A stretch of DNA of 64,000 nucleotides. Source: Alkalihalobacterium elongatum. Its GTDB lineage: Bacteria > Bacillota > Bacilli > Bacillales > Bacillaceae_F. Location of the stretch: the NCBI RefSeq assembly GCF_019024285.1, contig NZ_WMKZ01000012.1:1-64000 (forward strand). The letters are read 5' to 3'. The notes under the pieces were generated by a model, which was not told the origin of the DNA, did not search any database, and saw only the letters and a program-made list of their open reading frames with translations. Shown piece after piece: positions 34,304-42,950 of the stretch. Position 1 is the stretch's first letter. Each line of letters opens with the position of its first letter. Both the position numbers and the translations under genes were made by a program.

Positions 34304-34978
34304 TTAACCTTCAGCAGCAGTAAACTTCACATCTAAATTAACCTTGATTAAATGTGCTTCGAGTACATAGCGTTCTGGTGCAGAACCGATAAAGTCAAAC
34401 GGGTAGCATGTCGTCACCGTCAAAGTTGCTCTCGGTCTTGGAACGATCACTGTGCGATCATCCTCATCGACAATCCGAACTTTGTTAATTCTGTACGTAA
34501 ACTCTCCAGCTGTCGTTGTAACAACGAGTTCATCTTTTTCGCCAACTTCCCCTAGCTTGCGAAAAACGGTATCTCTGTGGCCGGATAACACACTGTTATC
34601 CTTTTCCCCAGGTAAGACACTGCCCTTAAAATGACCGACCCCGCGATCTAACTCGTCATCGTCAGTTCCATGATAAATGGGCAATGTCGCTTGAAGCTTT
34701 GGAATATAAAGCTCACCCATTAATTCGCCCTGCTCGGGACGCACGGGATAAAGCGGACCGTCAGCGACTTCCTTTTTGTCACTAGCAGGAGCCTTTTCTA
34801 CAGTTTCTGGAACTTCCTTCGCCGCTTCATTCACTTTATATAGCCCATACCCTTTTAAAAAGGTGTAAGCGTTCGTCGTTGTAAACCAAAGACCACCGAC
34901 AAAAAGAAAAATGCAAAGAGACAGAAGAAGAAGACGTTGTTTCTTACGTCTTCTTGTCTTATATTCTTCGAGTCTCAT
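34304..34978 (-). CDS. Class D sortase
   Basis: Sortases cut LPxT-type signals and anchor proteins to peptidoglycan. The ATG at 34978 (MRLEEYKTRRRKKQR) is best spaced behind AAAAGGTG, giving 224 residues; a GTG 12 bases upstream is possible. A basic N-terminus and one membrane helix (~16-35) anchor it facing outward. The catalytic triad is visible: His134 (LSGHRD), Cys191 (TVTTCYP), Arg203 (APERYVL). Length and motif style fit class D. It follows its probable substrate gene by 4 bp; that protein ends in LPKTA, the motif linked with class D enzymes and acidic surface proteins in Bacillus. Confidence 0.92.
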   Translation of the reverse strand: MRLEEYKTRRRKKQRLLLLSLCIFLFVGGLWFTTTNAYTFLKGYGLYKVNEAAKEVPETVEKAPASDKKEVADGPLYPVRPEQGELMGELYIPKLQATLPIYHGTDDDELDRGVGHFKGSVLPGEKDNSVLSGHRDTVFRKLGEVGEKDELVVTTTAGEFTYRINKVRIVDEDDRTVIVPRPRATLTVTTCYPFDFIGSAPERYVLEAHLIKVNLDVKFTAAEG

Positions 34979-34982
34979 CGCA

Positions 34983-35993
34983 TTAGGCACCTTTTACTTT
35001 CATACGGCGATAGATGATAACAGCTGTTAACATCATACCTAAGCCCATGAGTGCGTTTTGCATTGAGTTTGAAGCCGTCTTCGGTAGCTTTGCTCCTTTT
35101 TCTGTTTTCGATTGATCTTTAGCTGGAGCTTTTTTTACTATCTCTGTTACTTCTTTTAAGTCCTCAACTGTTTCTTCAATGATATCAGAACCAAACATAT
35201 CCGCTGTAATGATAAGATCAGCTAGGAATTCACCTTCTAGGTTGTAAAGCTCAATTAATAGATTATAGCCTTCTAAACTATCAAGCGTAATTAACGTTTG
35301 CAGAGAAATCGGCTGTTTCGTCGTTTTGTCTCTTCCCTCGATAAGGAAATACTTTGCATCGAGTTCAAATAACGCCATTAGATCAGAATAAATTGCTAAA
35401 ATTTCTGCAACATTTTCTGCTGAAAGCTCGTCTGCACTTTCAAAATCAGGAAGTGCTAGTGCGCGTTCTAAGATATTCTCTAAACGTTCTTCAAATAGTG
35501 GATCTTCTAAATCCAATGTTTTAAAGTGAGCGATTAATCTTTCAATTTCCTCATCTGTTAAATCAAATTCAGCAAAAAGCGCGTCGATCTCACTAAGAAG
35601 CTCGTCCCAGTCAAAATCAAAGCCAATCAGGTAAAACTCAACCGACATACTAAGATCTTCGATAAATCTATAGTCATCTAGTGTTTCACCATACTCAGCA
35701 AGAAGTTCTTCTAGTTCTTCTAGCGTAAGCTCATATAAATCTAGTAACTCTTGTAAATTTTCATCGGTAATGACAGGTCCAAGAAATACTTTTAAATCGT
35801 CAACTGACTCAAAATCACTTAGTTCTAAGAACCAGTGCTTCATCAGCTGCTCTTCCAGTTCACCTTGTGTCAAACCAATTTCACTCAAATACGCGTTGAG
35901 TTCAGTCTGGTTGACCGCTGCACTACTTGATGTTGGTAAAGCAAAAGTAAATAATAATAAGATTGAGGCCAAAGCCATGACAATTCGCTTCAC
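34983..35993 (-). CDS. LPKTA-anchored acidic surface protein (processed acidic surface protein family)
   Basis: A 336-residue exported wall protein. Start GTG at 35993 (VKRIVMALASILLLF) with GGGAGG seven bases upstream. Signal peptide ~1-26. The middle (~30-290) is strongly acidic and helical, with repeated LTLEELEELL-like and LTDEEIERLI-like stretches. The C-terminus is a sorting signal: LPKTA, a hydrophobic helix (ALMGLGMMLTAVIIY) and a basic tail RRMKVKGA. The layout fits the family called processed acidic surface protein, which occurs beside class D sortases. The adjacent sortase gene supports this as an enzyme-substrate pair. Function at the surface unknown; the charge may help keep protons or cations near the membrane in alkaline habitats. 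Confidence 0.9.
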   Translation of the reverse strand: MKRIVMALASILLLFTFALPTSSSAAVNQTELNAYLSEIGLTQGELEEQLMKHWFLELSDFESVDDLKVFLGPVITDENLQELLDLYELTLEELEELLAEYGETLDDYRFIEDLSMSVEFYLIGFDFDWDELLSEIDALFAEFDLTDEEIERLIAHFKTLDLEDPLFEERLENILERALALPDFESADELSAENVAEILAIYSDLMALFELDAKYFLIEGRDKTTKQPISLQTLITLDSLEGYNLLIELYNLEGEFLADLIITADMFGSDIIEETVEDLKEVTEIVKKAPAKDQSKTEKGAKLPKTASNSMQNALMGLGMMLTAVIIYRRMKVKGA

Positions 35994-36117
35994 TAGATTT
36001 CCTCCCAAAAATGAAATAGTTTCTTCATATTTAATATATTCCGAAAAATAGTTTAAAAAAAGAATTGTAAAAAAATAGTTTCCGTATATAATTAAATGTC
36101 ATTTTTATGGTAGAAAC

Positions 36118-36165
36118 GGTGCCAGGCACCTTCAGCACTGCAAAGTGTTGAAGGTGCCTGGCACC
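36118..36165. repeat. 48-bp palindromic repeat, copy 5
   Basis: GGTGCCAGGCACCTTCAGCAC and its near-complement GTGTTGAAGGTGCCTGGCACC pair over about 21 bp with one G-U. It ends 12 bp from the stop of the CNMP-CBS-DUF294 gene. Confidence 0.92.
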
Positions 36166-36177
36166 ATTATAATATGC

Positions 36178-38109
36178 TTATATCATTCCAAAGGCTCCGA
36201 GCGTTTGGTTTTGTAAGGAGCGAATGGTTTTTAGGGCAATCATGAGTTCCTCTTTATCACGGGAGCGAAGGTGGGTGAACTTGACCTCACTTGTACCTTC
36301 TTCTTTCCGAAGGTATCTGCCCCACGCTTGCTCGACTCTTACTTTTAAAACGATCTCATAGGAGAAGCGGATATCGTCAGCTACTTCTGGTGTGAACACG
36401 TTCAATTTCACGAGTTCATCGAGGCGTTGCAATGGCGTGCCCTCAATAATTCCGTTATGTGCTGATAAAACTTGTAAGCAATGATGCAGTGGAAACAGCG
36501 CATGCTTTTTAATATCAATCGAGTCACGTCTTAATCCAAACAAAGCACGGATCGGGTGATCAAGTGTCGGAACAGGGTGGTCTCTTTCTTGCTCCGCCAT
36601 GCGGTACAAATAAATCCGTGACCTTGCGATTTGCTCTTTGACCATTTTTACAAATTCATCGTGAAGGTTGTCGTCGCCATATAAGTACCGGAAAGACATA
36701 AAGTTGTGTCCTAACAGCACATTATCATTCGTCGCTCGCAGCGCCCACCCTCGTAAGCGCTCTTGCCACGTTTTTACCGTGCCGCGCCAGCTAGCTTCAT
36801 TGGCCATCATTTTACCGATACAAAGTCTATAGCCTGCTTTATGCAAATGATCGACGATTTCCTGGCCAAGCAGAGCAAAATATTCTTCTACCATATCAAG
36901 GTCGTCACTGTCAGGGTTTTCATAGACAAGGAAATGGTCTTGGTCCGTTAAAAGAAACTGCTCTCCTCTACCGCCACTGCCCATTTGGAACCAACAAAAC
37001 GGAACAGGCGGCTTCCCTTTTCCTTTCGCTTCTAAAGAGGCAACAGCTAAATCTAAACAATGGCTGACGAGCCGATCGTATAATTTTGTAATGATTTCTA
37101 GCGTGTGCACCGTCGGAATTTCATCATTAATAAGCTGCCCAAGGACGTCATAAATGGCGCTTTTAACCGTTGGTAGGTTTTCGAACGATGACTGCTCGAT
37201 TTTTTGTAAAATCTCCATAGAACCGCGGTTTTTCTTGCGTAAAAGGTCAGATAGCGTGACCATACCAATGACTTTTTCATCCTCTACAACTGGAAGATGT
37301 TTAATGCCATTTAACAGAAAACTAGACATCGCTTCATAATAATAGCTATATCTTGAAATCGTAATCGGGTTAGCAGTCATCACATCTCTGGCCGTCAATG
37401 GGCCTTTATTTAAGTTTGCAACGACGCGTTGGACAATATCTTTTTCAGTAATTATGCCAATTAATGTTCCATCAAAATCATTGACAACGACAGAGCTAGC
37501 TCTATTTTCAACCATCTTTTTCGCGACAACCTGGACCGTTTCATCTTTGACAACGGACACGACAGGTTCATTCATTAAATCTTGGATTCGGCGAATAAAC
37601 GGATCACTTTCACCCCATTGGTTCGCTAATTTCACTTGTTCAGCTAAAGACCCGTAAATATCTCGCAGGCGGACCGCCACTTGGCGAAGTACAAAATCAC
37701 GCACCGTTTCATCGTCCCACCGAGCTTCAACGACCGAGTACGGGATTTTCAAACAATACGAATCCTCTACCGCACGAACTTCAACAGTATACTTAGCAAT
37801 ATGTGGGTTCGGCTCGCCTAAGAAGTCAGCTAAACTAGAAAAACCAATCATATCACCTGTTTGCAGTACCTCTAACACTTCTTGCTGAAAAAGGCCATCG
37901 TCACCTTGAACATACACTTCAGCCATTCCTGTTAAAATAAGAAGAAGCCCTTCTCGTGGTGTTTTCGAATAAAGGACTTTTTCTGCTTTGTTATAATGCT
38001 TTAATGTACATTTTTCCATTAAGTTTACAAATTCAGAATCAAGCACCCCTTGAAAAAGGGGGTGCTTGTGAATTTGTTCAAATAAGTCTTTATTTTCCAG
38101 CTGATTCAT
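36178..38109 (-). CDS. CNMP-CBS-DUF294 nucleotidyltransferase-like regulator
   Basis: A 643-residue soluble protein. Order: cyclic-nucleotide-binding-like domain (~8-130), CBS pair (~180-295: EPVVSVVKDETVQVVAKKM and ANPITISRYSYYYEAM), DUF294 nucleotidyltransferase-like domain (~330-480, motif GSGGRGEQFLLTDQDH, GlnD-like), and a helical C-terminal domain (~500-640). Such proteins are found with acetate-type sodium symporters and probably sense nucleotides and modify or regulate a partner. The ATG at 38109 has GAGGT eight bases upstream and overlaps the symporter gene by 20 bp, so the two are translationally coupled and probably work together. Target of any nucleotidyl transfer is unknown. Confidence 0.9.
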   Translation of the reverse strand: MNQLENKDLFEQIHKHPLFQGVLDSEFVNLMEKCTLKHYNKAEKVLYSKTPREGLLLILTGMAEVYVQGDDGLFQQEVLEVLQTGDMIGFSSLADFLGEPNPHIAKYTVEVRAVEDSYCLKIPYSVVEARWDDETVRDFVLRQVAVRLRDIYGSLAEQVKLANQWGESDPFIRRIQDLMNEPVVSVVKDETVQVVAKKMVENRASSVVVNDFDGTLIGIITEKDIVQRVVANLNKGPLTARDVMTANPITISRYSYYYEAMSSFLLNGIKHLPVVEDEKVIGMVTLSDLLRKKNRGSMEILQKIEQSSFENLPTVKSAIYDVLGQLINDEIPTVHTLEIITKLYDRLVSHCLDLAVASLEAKGKGKPPVPFCWFQMGSGGRGEQFLLTDQDHFLVYENPDSDDLDMVEEYFALLGQEIVDHLHKAGYRLCIGKMMANEASWRGTVKTWQERLRGWALRATNDNVLLGHNFMSFRYLYGDDNLHDEFVKMVKEQIARSRIYLYRMAEQERDHPVPTLDHPIRALFGLRRDSIDIKKHALFPLHHCLQVLSAHNGIIEGTPLQRLDELVKLNVFTPEVADDIRFSYEIVLKVRVEQAWGRYLRKEEGTSEVKFTHLRSRDKEELMIALKTIRSLQNQTLGAFGMI

Positions 38110-39751
38110 CCATCCATACCTCGCCATCTTTATAAGTCATTTGTTCCGGGTAACGTAGGTCAATGACTTCATCTTGGATGCGTTGAGATGGTGCTGCTGT
38201 AGCTTTAGACACTAGATACGTTACGATTAGGTTCACCGGAACACCGATAATACCAGCACCTGTGTCTAGTATACCAAAGATTGTAATTCCTTGACGAGCT
38301 AAAAGAATGTACGTAATTGTGACAAATAAACCAGAAAGCATACCAGCAATCGCGCCCTTAGCGTTACAACGCTTCCACCATACACCTAGTAAAAGAACTG
38401 GGAAGAACGTTCCGCCGGCAATCGCAAATGCCCAAGCAACGATTTGTGTAATAACCCCTGGTGGGTCAAGTGCAACGACTCCAGCTACGATCGTTGATAG
38501 TACAATCGCCCAACGTCCAGCAGCTAAACGTCTCTTATCACTTGCTTGCGGGTTCATTAAACGATAGTAAATGTCATGTGCAAATGAAGATGAAATCGTA
38601 ATTAATAGACCACCTGCTGTTGATAATGCAGCTGCCATCGCACCAGCTGCTACTAAACCGATAACGAACATTCCTAAGTTTGCAATTTCAGGCGTTGCCA
38701 TTACGACGATATCATTACTGATGACGATCTCTTCCCATTGAAGAACACCGTCCCCATTTTCATCGGCAACCTTTAAACGCCCTGTATCTACCCAACTCGT
38801 TGTCCAAGCTGGTAAGTTATCAATTGGACTACCTGCCACTTGCGTCATTAGGATGAAACGAGAGAATGCTGCATATGCAGGAGCTGATAAGTAAAGTAAC
38901 GCGATGAATAAAAGTGCCCACGCACCACTCCAACGAGCTGCTTTCATCGTTGAAACTGTATAGAAACGAACGATAACGTGTGGTAATGCTGCTGTACCTA
39001 CCATTAAAGTAAATAGTAATGCAACAAACTGTGCTTTATCACTTTGCGCAAATGGCGCGAAATATTCACTGATACCGAGTTCCTTATCGAGCTCTCCAAG
39101 CTGTGTAACAACGTTTCCGTAAGTTAACCATGGCATTGGATTTCCTGTTACTTGTAATGACATGAACACGATCGGAATAATATAAGCAATAATTAAGATG
39201 ATGTACTGTGCAACCTGAGTCCACGTAATCCCTTTCATACCACCTAGAGTAGCGTAAATCGCGATTATGACAACCCCGATCATCGTTCCATACATCGATT
39301 CAATGTTAAGGATACGTCCAATAACTACCCCTGAACCAGAAAGCTGTCCGATAATATAAACGAATGAGATAATGATCGTTGCAATCGCAGCAATTAAGCG
39401 TGCTGCATTACTATCAAAACGGTCACCGATAAACTCTGGTACTGTGTAACGACCGTATTTACGTAATTGTGGAGCTAATAAGAACGTTAAAAATAAGTAA
39501 CCACCAGTCCAACCCATTATGTAAGCTAGACCGTCGTACCCTAAAATCATGAGCGTTCCAGCCATCCCGATAAAGGATGCTGCACTCATCCAGTCTCCAC
39601 CGATCGCCATACCATTCCAGAATGGTGGTACCCCACGGCTCGCTACGTAAAAGTCAGATGTTGCTTTTGCTCGATTATAAATGGAAATTCCGATATAAAG
39701 GCCAAATGTTGCTATAATCATCAATATCGAAACAATTGATTGAGAATCCAT
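38090..39751 (-). CDS. Sodium:solute symporter, large subunit, with an EF-hand-like loop
   Basis: An integral membrane transporter of the SSS family, of the long subtype that pairs with a DUF4212 small subunit. The ATG at 39751 (MDSQSIVSILMII) has GGGGGG upstream and gives 553 residues with about 13 membrane helices. Conserved parts: SRGVPPFWNGMAIGGDWMSAASFIGMAG (helix 2, sodium site region) and GGLLITISSSFAHDIYYR. Between helices near residue 330 there is an extracytoplasmic loop with DENGDGVLQWEE, which fits a canonical EF-hand calcium loop at every ligand position. Substrate not certain: acetate or another short-chain acid is likely from its neighbours (cre sites, DUF294 protein). It forms an operon with the small subunit gene upstream. 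Confidence 0.9.
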   Translation of the reverse strand: MDSQSIVSILMIIATFGLYIGISIYNRAKATSDFYVASRGVPPFWNGMAIGGDWMSAASFIGMAGTLMILGYDGLAYIMGWTGGYLFLTFLLAPQLRKYGRYTVPEFIGDRFDSNAARLIAAIATIIISFVYIIGQLSGSGVVIGRILNIESMYGTMIGVVIIAIYATLGGMKGITWTQVAQYIILIIAYIIPIVFMSLQVTGNPMPWLTYGNVVTQLGELDKELGISEYFAPFAQSDKAQFVALLFTLMVGTAALPHVIVRFYTVSTMKAARWSGAWALLFIALLYLSAPAYAAFSRFILMTQVAGSPIDNLPAWTTSWVDTGRLKVADENGDGVLQWEEIVISNDIVVMATPEIANLGMFVIGLVAAGAMAAALSTAGGLLITISSSFAHDIYYRLMNPQASDKRRLAAGRWAIVLSTIVAGVVALDPPGVITQIVAWAFAIAGGTFFPVLLLGVWWKRCNAKGAIAGMLSGLFVTITYILLARQGITIFGILDTGAGIIGVPVNLIVTYLVSKATAAPSQRIQDEVIDLRYPEQMTYKDGEVWMDESAGK

Positions 39752-40030
39752 CTGTTTCCCCCCTAGTATAAGGTTTCTATTTTTTGTTCTAGTTTGGTAA
39801 AATAGTAGTGTTCTTTTTTCTTTCATTCATTAAGACTTCTTAATGATGAATGTCGCTTATTGGAGGCTACACTTTTTTAGAGTTACTTCCTTCGTTCAAG
39901 ATTTTCAACCTTCGTGTTGACTATCATTGTTGAAGGTTACTCTATTTAAGTGCTAGCCTCACTTTTTTTGTCTTTTTTAAAAAGAGATGGTTTCAACTGA
40001 TCAAAAGTCAGTGTCCCTAGTCAGATGCAA
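39752..40030. other. 279-bp gap between symporter subunit genes
   Basis: No gene seen. It holds two hairpins: TCATTAAG/CTTAATGA at 39827-39846 (loop ACTT) and AACCTTC/GAAGGTT near 39910-39940. They may set the ratio of small to large subunit by attenuation or mRNA processing, which is inference. Confidence 0.45.
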
Positions 40031-40333
40031 TTAGTGGTCAAGTGCTTTTCCAGCACCAATACGCGTGTTTTGTTCCTCATCAATGCCAAATTTCTTATCA
40101 ATTCGGTCACTTACAATCGCATTTACGAATAGTAAGATAACGAAAGTTGCAACTGCGCCTTGAGCTCCCATATAGTAGTGGAACGGCATTCCCATGAATG
40201 TTACGTTCACAAGAGACTCAGCGAAAGCTACAACTCCAAATGACGCTAGGCCTCCAATAATTAAACAAATAATAACTACAATGTTTCTTGCTCTGAAATA
40301 TGCATCTGCTACAGACTTATCGATTTTTTTCAT
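40031..40333 (-). CDS. DUF4212 sodium/substrate symporter small subunit
   Basis: A 100-residue membrane protein with two helices (~18-40 and ~58-80). The segment GMPFHYYMGAQGAVATFVILLFVNAIVSDRIDKKFGID is the family signature of the small subunit that accompanies long SSS transporters. The ATG has AGGAGG upstream (from 40340). It should sit in the cytoplasmic membrane with the large subunit. A perfect-match cre site lies about 60 bp upstream, so the operon is probably repressed by CcpA when sugars are abundant. Confidence 0.88.
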   Translation of the reverse strand: MKKIDKSVADAYFRARNIVVIICLIIGGLASFGVVAFAESLVNVTFMGMPFHYYMGAQGAVATFVILLFVNAIVSDRIDKKFGIDEEQNTRIGAGKALDH

Positions 40334-40391
40334 ACTCTCACCTCCTTTAAATAGTGATTAGGTCTTTTGTCGCTTAAGTTTTCGTGACTTT

Positions 40392-40405
40392 TGTAACCGC
40401 TTTCA
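40392..40405. promoter_or_regulatory. CcpA cre site upstream of the symporter operon
   Basis: TGTAACCGCTTTCA matches the cre consensus TGWAANCGNTNWCA at all positions. It lies 59 bp before the small-subunit start codon. Confidence 0.75.
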
Positions 40406-40486
40406 AAATGGTTGGATATTTAAAGCTTTGAGTACGGTTCAGTCTTATGTCTCTCTTTTAGTTGTTTTAAAAAAAATTCGTTACGA

Positions 40487-40744
40487 TCACATGGTCTTAC
40501 TTCCGTTACCCTGTGCCACTTGCTTACAGTTTCGGCAAATGATATACGGTGTTTTCTTTTTGGCTATCTTCATGTTGACTACATAGACGATGAGAATAAA
40601 GATGAGTAGGACTGGGTGAAAAATAAAACTAAAGATGAGAGTAACTATAATGGGTAAGGTTGATAAAAACAGGAAGTATTGCCACTTGTTCATGACTACC
40701 GTTTCGTCGCTATTACACTTCGCACAACTAGTCGTTTTTGTCAT
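40487..40744 (-). CDS. Small membrane protein with zinc-ribbon cysteines
   Basis: An 85-residue protein I cannot assign to a named family. It has CAKC near the N-terminus and CRNC near the C-terminus, two CxxC pairs that could bind one zinc, flanking a strongly hydrophobic centre (~20-60, WQYFLFLSTLPIIVTLIFSF, then LLIFILIVYVV) that makes one hairpin of two membrane helices. ATG start with AGGTGA upstream; that site overlaps the end of the small ORF before it, so the two genes are coupled. Both lie upstream of the symporter operon. Function unknown. Confidence 0.65.
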   Translation of the reverse strand: MTKTTSCAKCNSDETVVMNKWQYFLFLSTLPIIVTLIFSFIFHPVLLIFILIVYVVNMKIAKKKTPYIICRNCKQVAQGNGSKTM

Positions 40745-40748
40745 TCAA

Positions 40749-40925
40749 TCACCTTAAACTGAAGATAAATTTTACAGTTTCCCAAAAGGGTAGTGGCACC
40801 ATCGCTACTTGAACGATCATATAAACACCAATTGTCGCGAATGGAACGGATAAAAACAACGGCTTCTTTTTGCGGAAGGCGAAAATAAAGCTGAACAATG
40901 TGATAAGTAAAAAAACGTAAATCAT
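40749..40925 (-). CDS. 58-residue membrane protein
   Basis: A short gene reading MIYVFLLITLFSFIFAF, a basic RKKK turn, a second hydrophobic stretch (LFLSVPFATIGVYMIVQVAM) and ending FIFSLR. The ATG has GGAGGG upstream at good spacing, and its TGA stop overlaps the ribosome site of the zinc-ribbon membrane protein gene 5 bp downstream. Two membrane helices with a positive loop are predicted by eye. Good translation signals and coupling argue that it is real; no family recognised. Confidence 0.6.
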   Translation of the reverse strand: MIYVFLLITLFSFIFAFRKKKPLFLSVPFATIGVYMIVQVAMVPLPFWETVKFIFSLR

Positions 40926-41514
40926 AATTCTTTCCCTCCTTAATGGATTAATGGACTAAAAACTGACCGCATATTCAGCTTTTTAGAAGAGATACAAATA
41001 CGGTTGATTTAAGACTGAACGATTGAACAGTATTTTAGATCTCAATCGTCCCCTTGTTAGTTAAAGCGCTTTCAATTTTATTTCGTCTAGATCCATTAGT
41101 GCCTCACCAAATTGATTTTTAGTAGAGCAACACATCCTCTTAGGTGATCTCAACCATTGTGAAAACGCTATCATAATTACTCTTAAAAAAATCTAGTATG
41201 TTTACAGTCCCTCTTCATTCATATGTTTTTCCAAAACTTCTATTCCACCTTAATTATGTAGAATAAAAAAATTATTACATAACAGAAGTTCCTTGATTTA
41301 ATCAGGGAATTTTAATTATGTTCAGTTTTAATTTATTGTTTTATAGTACACATTATTCCAAATTTTCAGATACTTAGTCAACTGTTTTTTTGAAAAATTG
41401 TTGAATTTTTTTCTACCAAATCTCGTAACTACTGATAGATTAACTTTCCACCACGATCATATTAAAAATAAAAAAATGGGTGAATGGCTGTTGAAAATAT
41501 TGTTGAAAAAAAAT
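40926..41514. other. 589-bp intergenic region with a second cre-like site
   Basis: AT-rich, no open frame with a ribosome site. The only clear element is the cre-like site at 41061-41074. The promoter of the small membrane protein pair should be in this stretch. Confidence 0.5.
41061..41074. promoter_or_regulatory. Second cre-like site
   Basis: Read on the minus strand, TGAAAGCGCTTTAA matches the cre consensus at 13 of 14 positions. It lies 136 bp before the 58-residue membrane protein gene. Confidence 0.5.
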
Positions 41515-41562
41515 GGTGCCAGGCACCTTTAACACAGTAATTCGTTAAAGGTGCCTGGCACC
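41515..41562. repeat. 48-bp palindromic repeat, copy 6 (also likely spoIIQ terminator)
   Basis: Perfect arms GGTGCCAGGCACCTTTAAC and GTTAAAGGTGCCTGGCACC around a 10-nt loop. On the minus strand it is followed by ATTTTTTTTC, so it has the full form of a Rho-independent terminator, 14 bp after spoIIQ. Confidence 0.93.
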
Positions 41563-41575
41563 GATCAATTAATTA

Positions 41576-42439
41576 TTATTCTGGTTGTTCTTCATTTTTG
41601 TCTTCGTTCTTTTCGTCATCTTTAGCGTCTTCTTCACCAGTTGCATCTTCTTCATCAGCTGTGTCTTCTTTGTCACCAGCATCTTCTTCAGCGCTTGCGA
41701 TGTCTTCATCCATACGATGGCTCTCATCTACAAGTGTCTCAAGATTTTGATTGAAGTAGTCTAATGGATTTACTGGATTACCATTATGACGGATTTCGAA
41801 ATGAACATGTACAGCTGCGTCCGCATTATATAGATTGCGTCCAGCACGTCCAATAATGTCACCTTGTTTTACTGAAGCACCTTCCTCAACTTCTACACCT
41901 TCTAAACTATGATAGTGTGTGATTACACCATTATCATGGTTAATTTCAATAACATGTCCTAGTAAAGGATCTTTTTCAGCTTTTACAACTGTTCCGCTAA
42001 GAGCAGCAGTTACTTCAAAGCTTTCGCCATCTTCTGTAGCGATATCGATTCCTCTGTTTTGGTAATACATATTATTGTAATACACTAATGCAGCTTCTTG
42101 TTCTTCTGCTGATGCGTTGAAGTCGTAGAAGTATCCTACGATATTAACTTCACTTTCGTTAACTACTGGCATCTTAATTACTTCGTTTGCACTTGTAACT
42201 GGTACAGCTTCACCTTCTAGTACTTCAATTCCATCTTCCATTGGTTGTGAGACTCCTGATGGATCTTCTAAAGCTGTATTATCTTGATTTTGCATGAGGA
42301 AAAAAGCACTAAGTACGATTGCAGCAGCTCCTAAGTAAACAGCAGGTAACATCCATTTCTTACGTAAGAAACGTTGGACATTGGTTTTCTTTGTTTCATT
42401 TGATTCGTTTGAAGATTGTTGTTTTTCTTCATCTCTCAT
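41576..42439 (-). CDS. spoIIQ: Stage II sporulation protein SpoIIQ
   Basis: SpoIIQ is made in the forespore and joins SpoIIIAH to form the channel between forespore and mother cell. The 287-residue protein has a cytoplasmic basic N-terminus, one membrane helix (~30-50, PAVYLGAAAIVLSAFFLM), and an M23/LytM domain (~120-230). The zinc site is incomplete: NRGID replaces the usual HxxxD first ligand while VHVHFE is kept, as in Bacillus SpoIIQ, where the domain serves binding rather than cutting. The C-terminal ~50 residues are an Asp/Glu-rich tail, longer and more acidic than usual. ATG with GAGGTGA upstream. Expected to be sigma-F-dependent. Confidence 0.94.
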   Translation of the reverse strand: MRDEEKQQSSNESNETKKTNVQRFLRKKWMLPAVYLGAAAIVLSAFFLMQNQDNTALEDPSGVSQPMEDGIEVLEGEAVPVTSANEVIKMPVVNESEVNIVGYFYDFNASAEEQEAALVYYNNMYYQNRGIDIATEDGESFEVTAALSGTVVKAEKDPLLGHVIEINHDNGVITHYHSLEGVEVEEGASVKQGDIIGRAGRNLYNADAAVHVHFEIRHNGNPVNPLDYFNQNLETLVDESHRMDEDIASAEEDAGDKEDTADEEDATGEEDAKDDEKNEDKNEEQPE

Positions 42440-42833
42440 TTGATCATCACCTCAGCAACCATTCTGATCAAATTCAAGAAATTATATACATTTTCAAAAA
42501 AAAGTTTTCTGATTATTTTTCGACAAAGTGATTAGAATTATGCATCTTATTTTAAAATATTTTTCAGATTAAATGAATTTAGTGCTTTACCTTCTGTTAT
42601 ATATGAAAAAAACAGTGATCTAATGATGGCAGCTGAACTGTTCTGTAGATCTGCTATTTCATCTACTATAGTAGATACTAGATGATTTAGATGAGTTTGA
42701 TGAGTTTAAATGGTTTTAAGCTAATACCGTCCTCACAGTCCTCTAAGCCCTTAAAATGTTGGTTACTATTAGCTAGGACCCCTCTTAAACGTCAAACCTT
42801 TCTAACATTATGAAGCACAGTCAAAACGAGAAT

Positions 42834-42875
42834 AAAAAAAGTCGCATGGAGTGTTCAAAAACAAATCCATACGAC
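42834..42875 (-). terminator. Terminator downstream of spoIID
   Basis: GTCGCATGGA (42841-42850) and TCCATACGAC (42866-42875) pair with one mismatch; the minus strand continues with TTTTTTTATT. It lies 245 bp beyond the spoIID stop. Confidence 0.7.
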
Positions 42876-42950
42876 CTTTTCATTGTTGACCCTATCTCTA
42901 TTATCGCTAACGATAATTCCTTGGTGTAAGCAGTGCCTTAGGGCATAACA

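Noticed and set aside
42440-42545. Sigma-F promoter of spoIIQ
   Set aside because: A GTATA-like -35 is present, but no acceptable -10 is found at the right distance, so I did not list it.
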